DNA of 37,673 nucleotides, taken from positions 1 to 37,673 of the forward strand of contig JAGPBF010000012.1 of NCBI GenBank assembly GCA_018063505.1. The letters are read 5' to 3'. The position numbers and the translations under genes were made by a program. Shown in pieces: positions 37,561 through 37,673 of the stretch (its first letter is position 1; each line of letters opens with the position of its first letter). Source of the DNA: Rhodoferax sp. (GTDB lineage Bacteria; Pseudomonadota; Gammaproteobacteria; Burkholderiales; Burkholderiaceae_C). Below the pieces are notes generated by a model. The model was not told the DNA's origin, did no database searches, and worked only from the letters and a program-made list of their open reading frames with translations.

Positions 37561-37673
37561 GACCAGGCTCCCATCTTCGAAGGCGGAATCAATGGCGCTG
37601 GCGCCACACCGAAATCCTGCTCCACGGTCGGGCCGGGGTAGTGGAACTGCACCGGCCCGTCGGGCAAGGCATG
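37557..37673 (-). CDS. mlaF: ABC ATPase MlaF, C-terminal fragment
   Basis: This is the 38-residue C-terminal end of a gene that continues beyond the window. The minus-strand frame from 37673 reads HALPDGPVQFHYPGPTVEQD and ends in ... APLIPPSKMGAWS followed by TGA. The tail matches MlaF of betaproteobacteria in position and character, and the gene lies directly upstream of mlaE. No ATPase motifs fall inside the window, so the assignment relies on context and the C-terminal tail. The stop overlaps the mlaE ATG by four bases. Confidence 0.75.
   Translation of the reverse strand, partial: HALPDGPVQFHYPGPTVEQDFGVAPAPLIPPSKMGAWS

Overview
The window is a high-GC chromosomal segment whose gene content and order point to a betaproteobacterium, most likely of the order Burkholderiales. 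The main reasons are the order pilBCD-coaE-zapD-yacG beside M23 peptidase-secA-argJ, the petABC-sspAB block, and mlaFEDACB-yadGH-ibaG-murA running straight into a complete his cluster and tatABC. The assignment rests on protein families and gene order read by eye; no database was searched. Coding density is very high and no gene-free stretch exceeds 300 bases. I see no insertion sequence, prophage, CRISPR array, integron, att site or replication origin.

Layout. Bases 132-5618 (+) hold pilB, pilC, pilD, coaE, zapD and yacG, nearly touching or overlapping: type IV pilus assembly followed by CoA synthesis and cell-division functions. Bases 5705-12321 (-) hold a run transcribed as M23 peptidase, secA, argJ, a DUF815 ATPase and a Nudix hydrolase. 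Divergent from it is a short DUF721/DciA-like gene at 12347-12664. Then, on the minus strand, come tRNA-Thr(UGU), sspB and sspA, and the cytochrome bc1 genes petA-petB-petC, which end in two tandem hairpins. mscL (+) overlaps the 3' end of pdxA (-). pdxA follows nif3-like and YkgJ-like genes (-). A DegS/HtrA-type protease gene (+) diverges from these. From 21228 to the window end (16.4 kb) everything is on the minus strand: mlaF (partial), mlaE, mlaD, mlaA, mlaC, mlaB, yadG, yadH, ibaG, murA, hisG, hisD, a small exported protein, hisC, hisB, hisH, hisA, hisF, hisI, hisE, a DUF4870-like gene, a HIT gene, tatA, tatB and tatC.

How the genes work together. The long cluster combines lipid trafficking to keep the outer membrane asymmetric (Mla), the first committed step of peptidoglycan synthesis (MurA), histidine synthesis from PRPP, and the Tat exporter. 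The Tat exporter is expected to insert the Rieske protein encoded by petA about 5 kb away. SspB and SspA are a protease adaptor and a stress-response RNA polymerase partner. The upstream plus-strand block covers pilus assembly and prepilin processing.

The strongest anomaly is in secA, an essential gene: codon 228 is an in-frame TAG in otherwise intact sequence. TAG is the ordinary stop codon of yacG, mscL, tatC and mlaA here, so recoding is unlikely. A sequencing or assembly error, a strain polymorphism, suppression or a second secA copy remain possible. The tRNA-Thr 2.2 kb away has one mismatched T-stem pair that a single transition would explain. The other item worth following is a small exported cysteine-containing protein gene embedded between hisD and hisC. 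I found no convincing new multi-gene system; the window is essentially core chromosome.
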